Below, one piece after another: positions 4,823-5,086 of a stretch of 5,086 bases of DNA. The notes beneath the pieces were generated by a model, which saw only the letters and a program-made list of their open reading frames with translations, was not told the origin of the DNA and ran no database searches. Position numbers and translations under genes: made by a program. The stretch covers positions 1 through 5,086 of the forward strand of contig LUTY01002681.1 in assembly GCA_001640045.1 (NCBI GenBank). The letters are read 5' to 3'. The stretch's first letter is position 1; every line of letters begins with the position of its first letter. This DNA comes from Candidatus Thiomargarita nelsonii (GTDB lineage: Bacteria; Pseudomonadota; Gammaproteobacteria; Beggiatoales; Beggiatoaceae).

Positions 4823-4882
4823 AGGAGTCCAAGATTTATCTTGGACAGACGCATTTTTCGCCCAAAATAAATTTTGGACTCC
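4823..4882 (+). repeat. Two-hairpin palindromic repeat, best-preserved copy
   Basis: Starts with the same 27 bases as 865-891 (hairpin 4827-4846, arms GTCCAAGA/TCTTGGAC) and, after a 15-base spacer, has a second hairpin, CCAAAAT-AA-ATTTTGG (4862-4877). The outer boxes GGAGTCC (4824-4830) and GGACTCC (4876-4882) are inverted repeats, so the whole unit can also fold as one cruciform. It ends seven bases past the stop of the OsmC-like gene, so it would lie at the 3' end of that transcript. Confidence 0.8.
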
Positions 4883-4889
4883 AAAAAAA

Positions 4890-5086
4890 TTAAGTGGCAT
4901 CCACAACCCTTGTTGTCACATCAATCTGTGGCGGATTCATTAAAGCTTTTTTCACTGCACATTCATTAGTGGCACGAATCAAAGCAGGCGCATATTTCTC
5001 TGGAAAGGAGGACGGCAATTCAATTTCAAGGTGTATATTATCAACCCGCTTTTGTTCTTTATTCCAATGATGAGATTGGCGCAATT
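4890..5086 (-). CDS. OsmC-family protein, C-terminal part (runs off window)
   Basis: The 64-65 visible residues end in a TAA at 4890-4892, and the frame is open to the window edge, so the TTG at 5084 is not taken as the start. The visible part reads HLEIELPSSFPEKYAPALIR then ATNECAVKKALMNPPQIDVT. That is the last strand, the long helix and the C-terminal strand of the OsmC/Ohr fold. Cys in NECAVKK is at the position of the second conserved cysteine used in peroxide or organic hydroperoxide reduction. The PEKYAPALIRA and NPPQIDV wording fits the general OsmC-like group rather than Ohr proper. The first cysteine lies outside the window, so peroxidase activity cannot be judged. Same strand as the methyltransferase but separated by about 280 bp and a repeat, so probably not co-transcribed. 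Confidence 0.8.
   Translation of the reverse strand, partial: LRQSHHWNKEQKRVDNIHLEIELPSSFPEKYAPALIRATNECAVKKALMNPPQIDVTTRVVDAT

Noticed and set aside
865..4882. CRISPR array based on the recurring palindromic repeat
   Set aside because: Copies are kilobases apart, in both orientations, with no regular spacers and no cas genes.

Overview
The window is AT-rich outside one repeat-laden gene and looks like chromosomal DNA of a gammaproteobacterium, perhaps a large sulfur oxidiser of the Beggiatoa/Thiomargarita kind. That guess rests on its style: WIGT-type propeller repeats, a TumE-like toxin-antitoxin remnant, and many small palindromic repeats in the spacers. It is inference, since no rRNA or marker gene is present.

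Layout, left to right. Positions 1-834 (+) hold most of a UbiA-family membrane prenyltransferase whose N-terminus lies outside the window. Positions 835-1216 are gene-free and carry a short palindromic repeat (865-891), a candidate miniature transposable element of about 190 bp with inverted ends (953-1141), and a perfect 15-bp palindrome next to a TATAAC box (1177-1197) that could be an operator. Positions 1217-1519 encode a complete antitoxin-like protein of 100 aa. It overlaps by ATGA a toxin-like gene that is cut to 44 codons (1516-1650). Positions 1620-2057 are a graveyard: a minus-strand coding scrap, an 83-bp near-perfect hairpin element (1735-1817), a frameshifted gene remnant (1818-2002) and a two-hairpin repeat (2002-2057).

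Positions 2081-3832 (+) encode an exported protein with a signal peptide, an Ig-like domain and eleven LWIGT propeller repeats. The coding DNA is almost tandemly identical from unit to unit, and the frame ends inside another copy of the short palindromic repeat. Convergent to it, 3911-4612 (-) encodes a SAM-dependent methyltransferase of the phospholipid N-methyltransferase type. Positions 4613-4889 are a spacer ending in the best-formed two-hairpin repeat (4823-4882). Positions 4890-5086 (-) are the C-terminal part of an OsmC-family protein that runs off the window.

The genes do not form one pathway. The prenyltransferase (quinone or other prenyl lipid) and the methyltransferase (probably lipid) both touch membrane lipids but are far apart and on opposite strands. 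The main theme is genome erosion and rearrangement by small palindromic repeats at gene 3' ends. I see no convincing new multi-gene system. The best leads are the four-locus repeat family, its role in ending the propeller gene, and the broken toxin beside an intact antitoxin.
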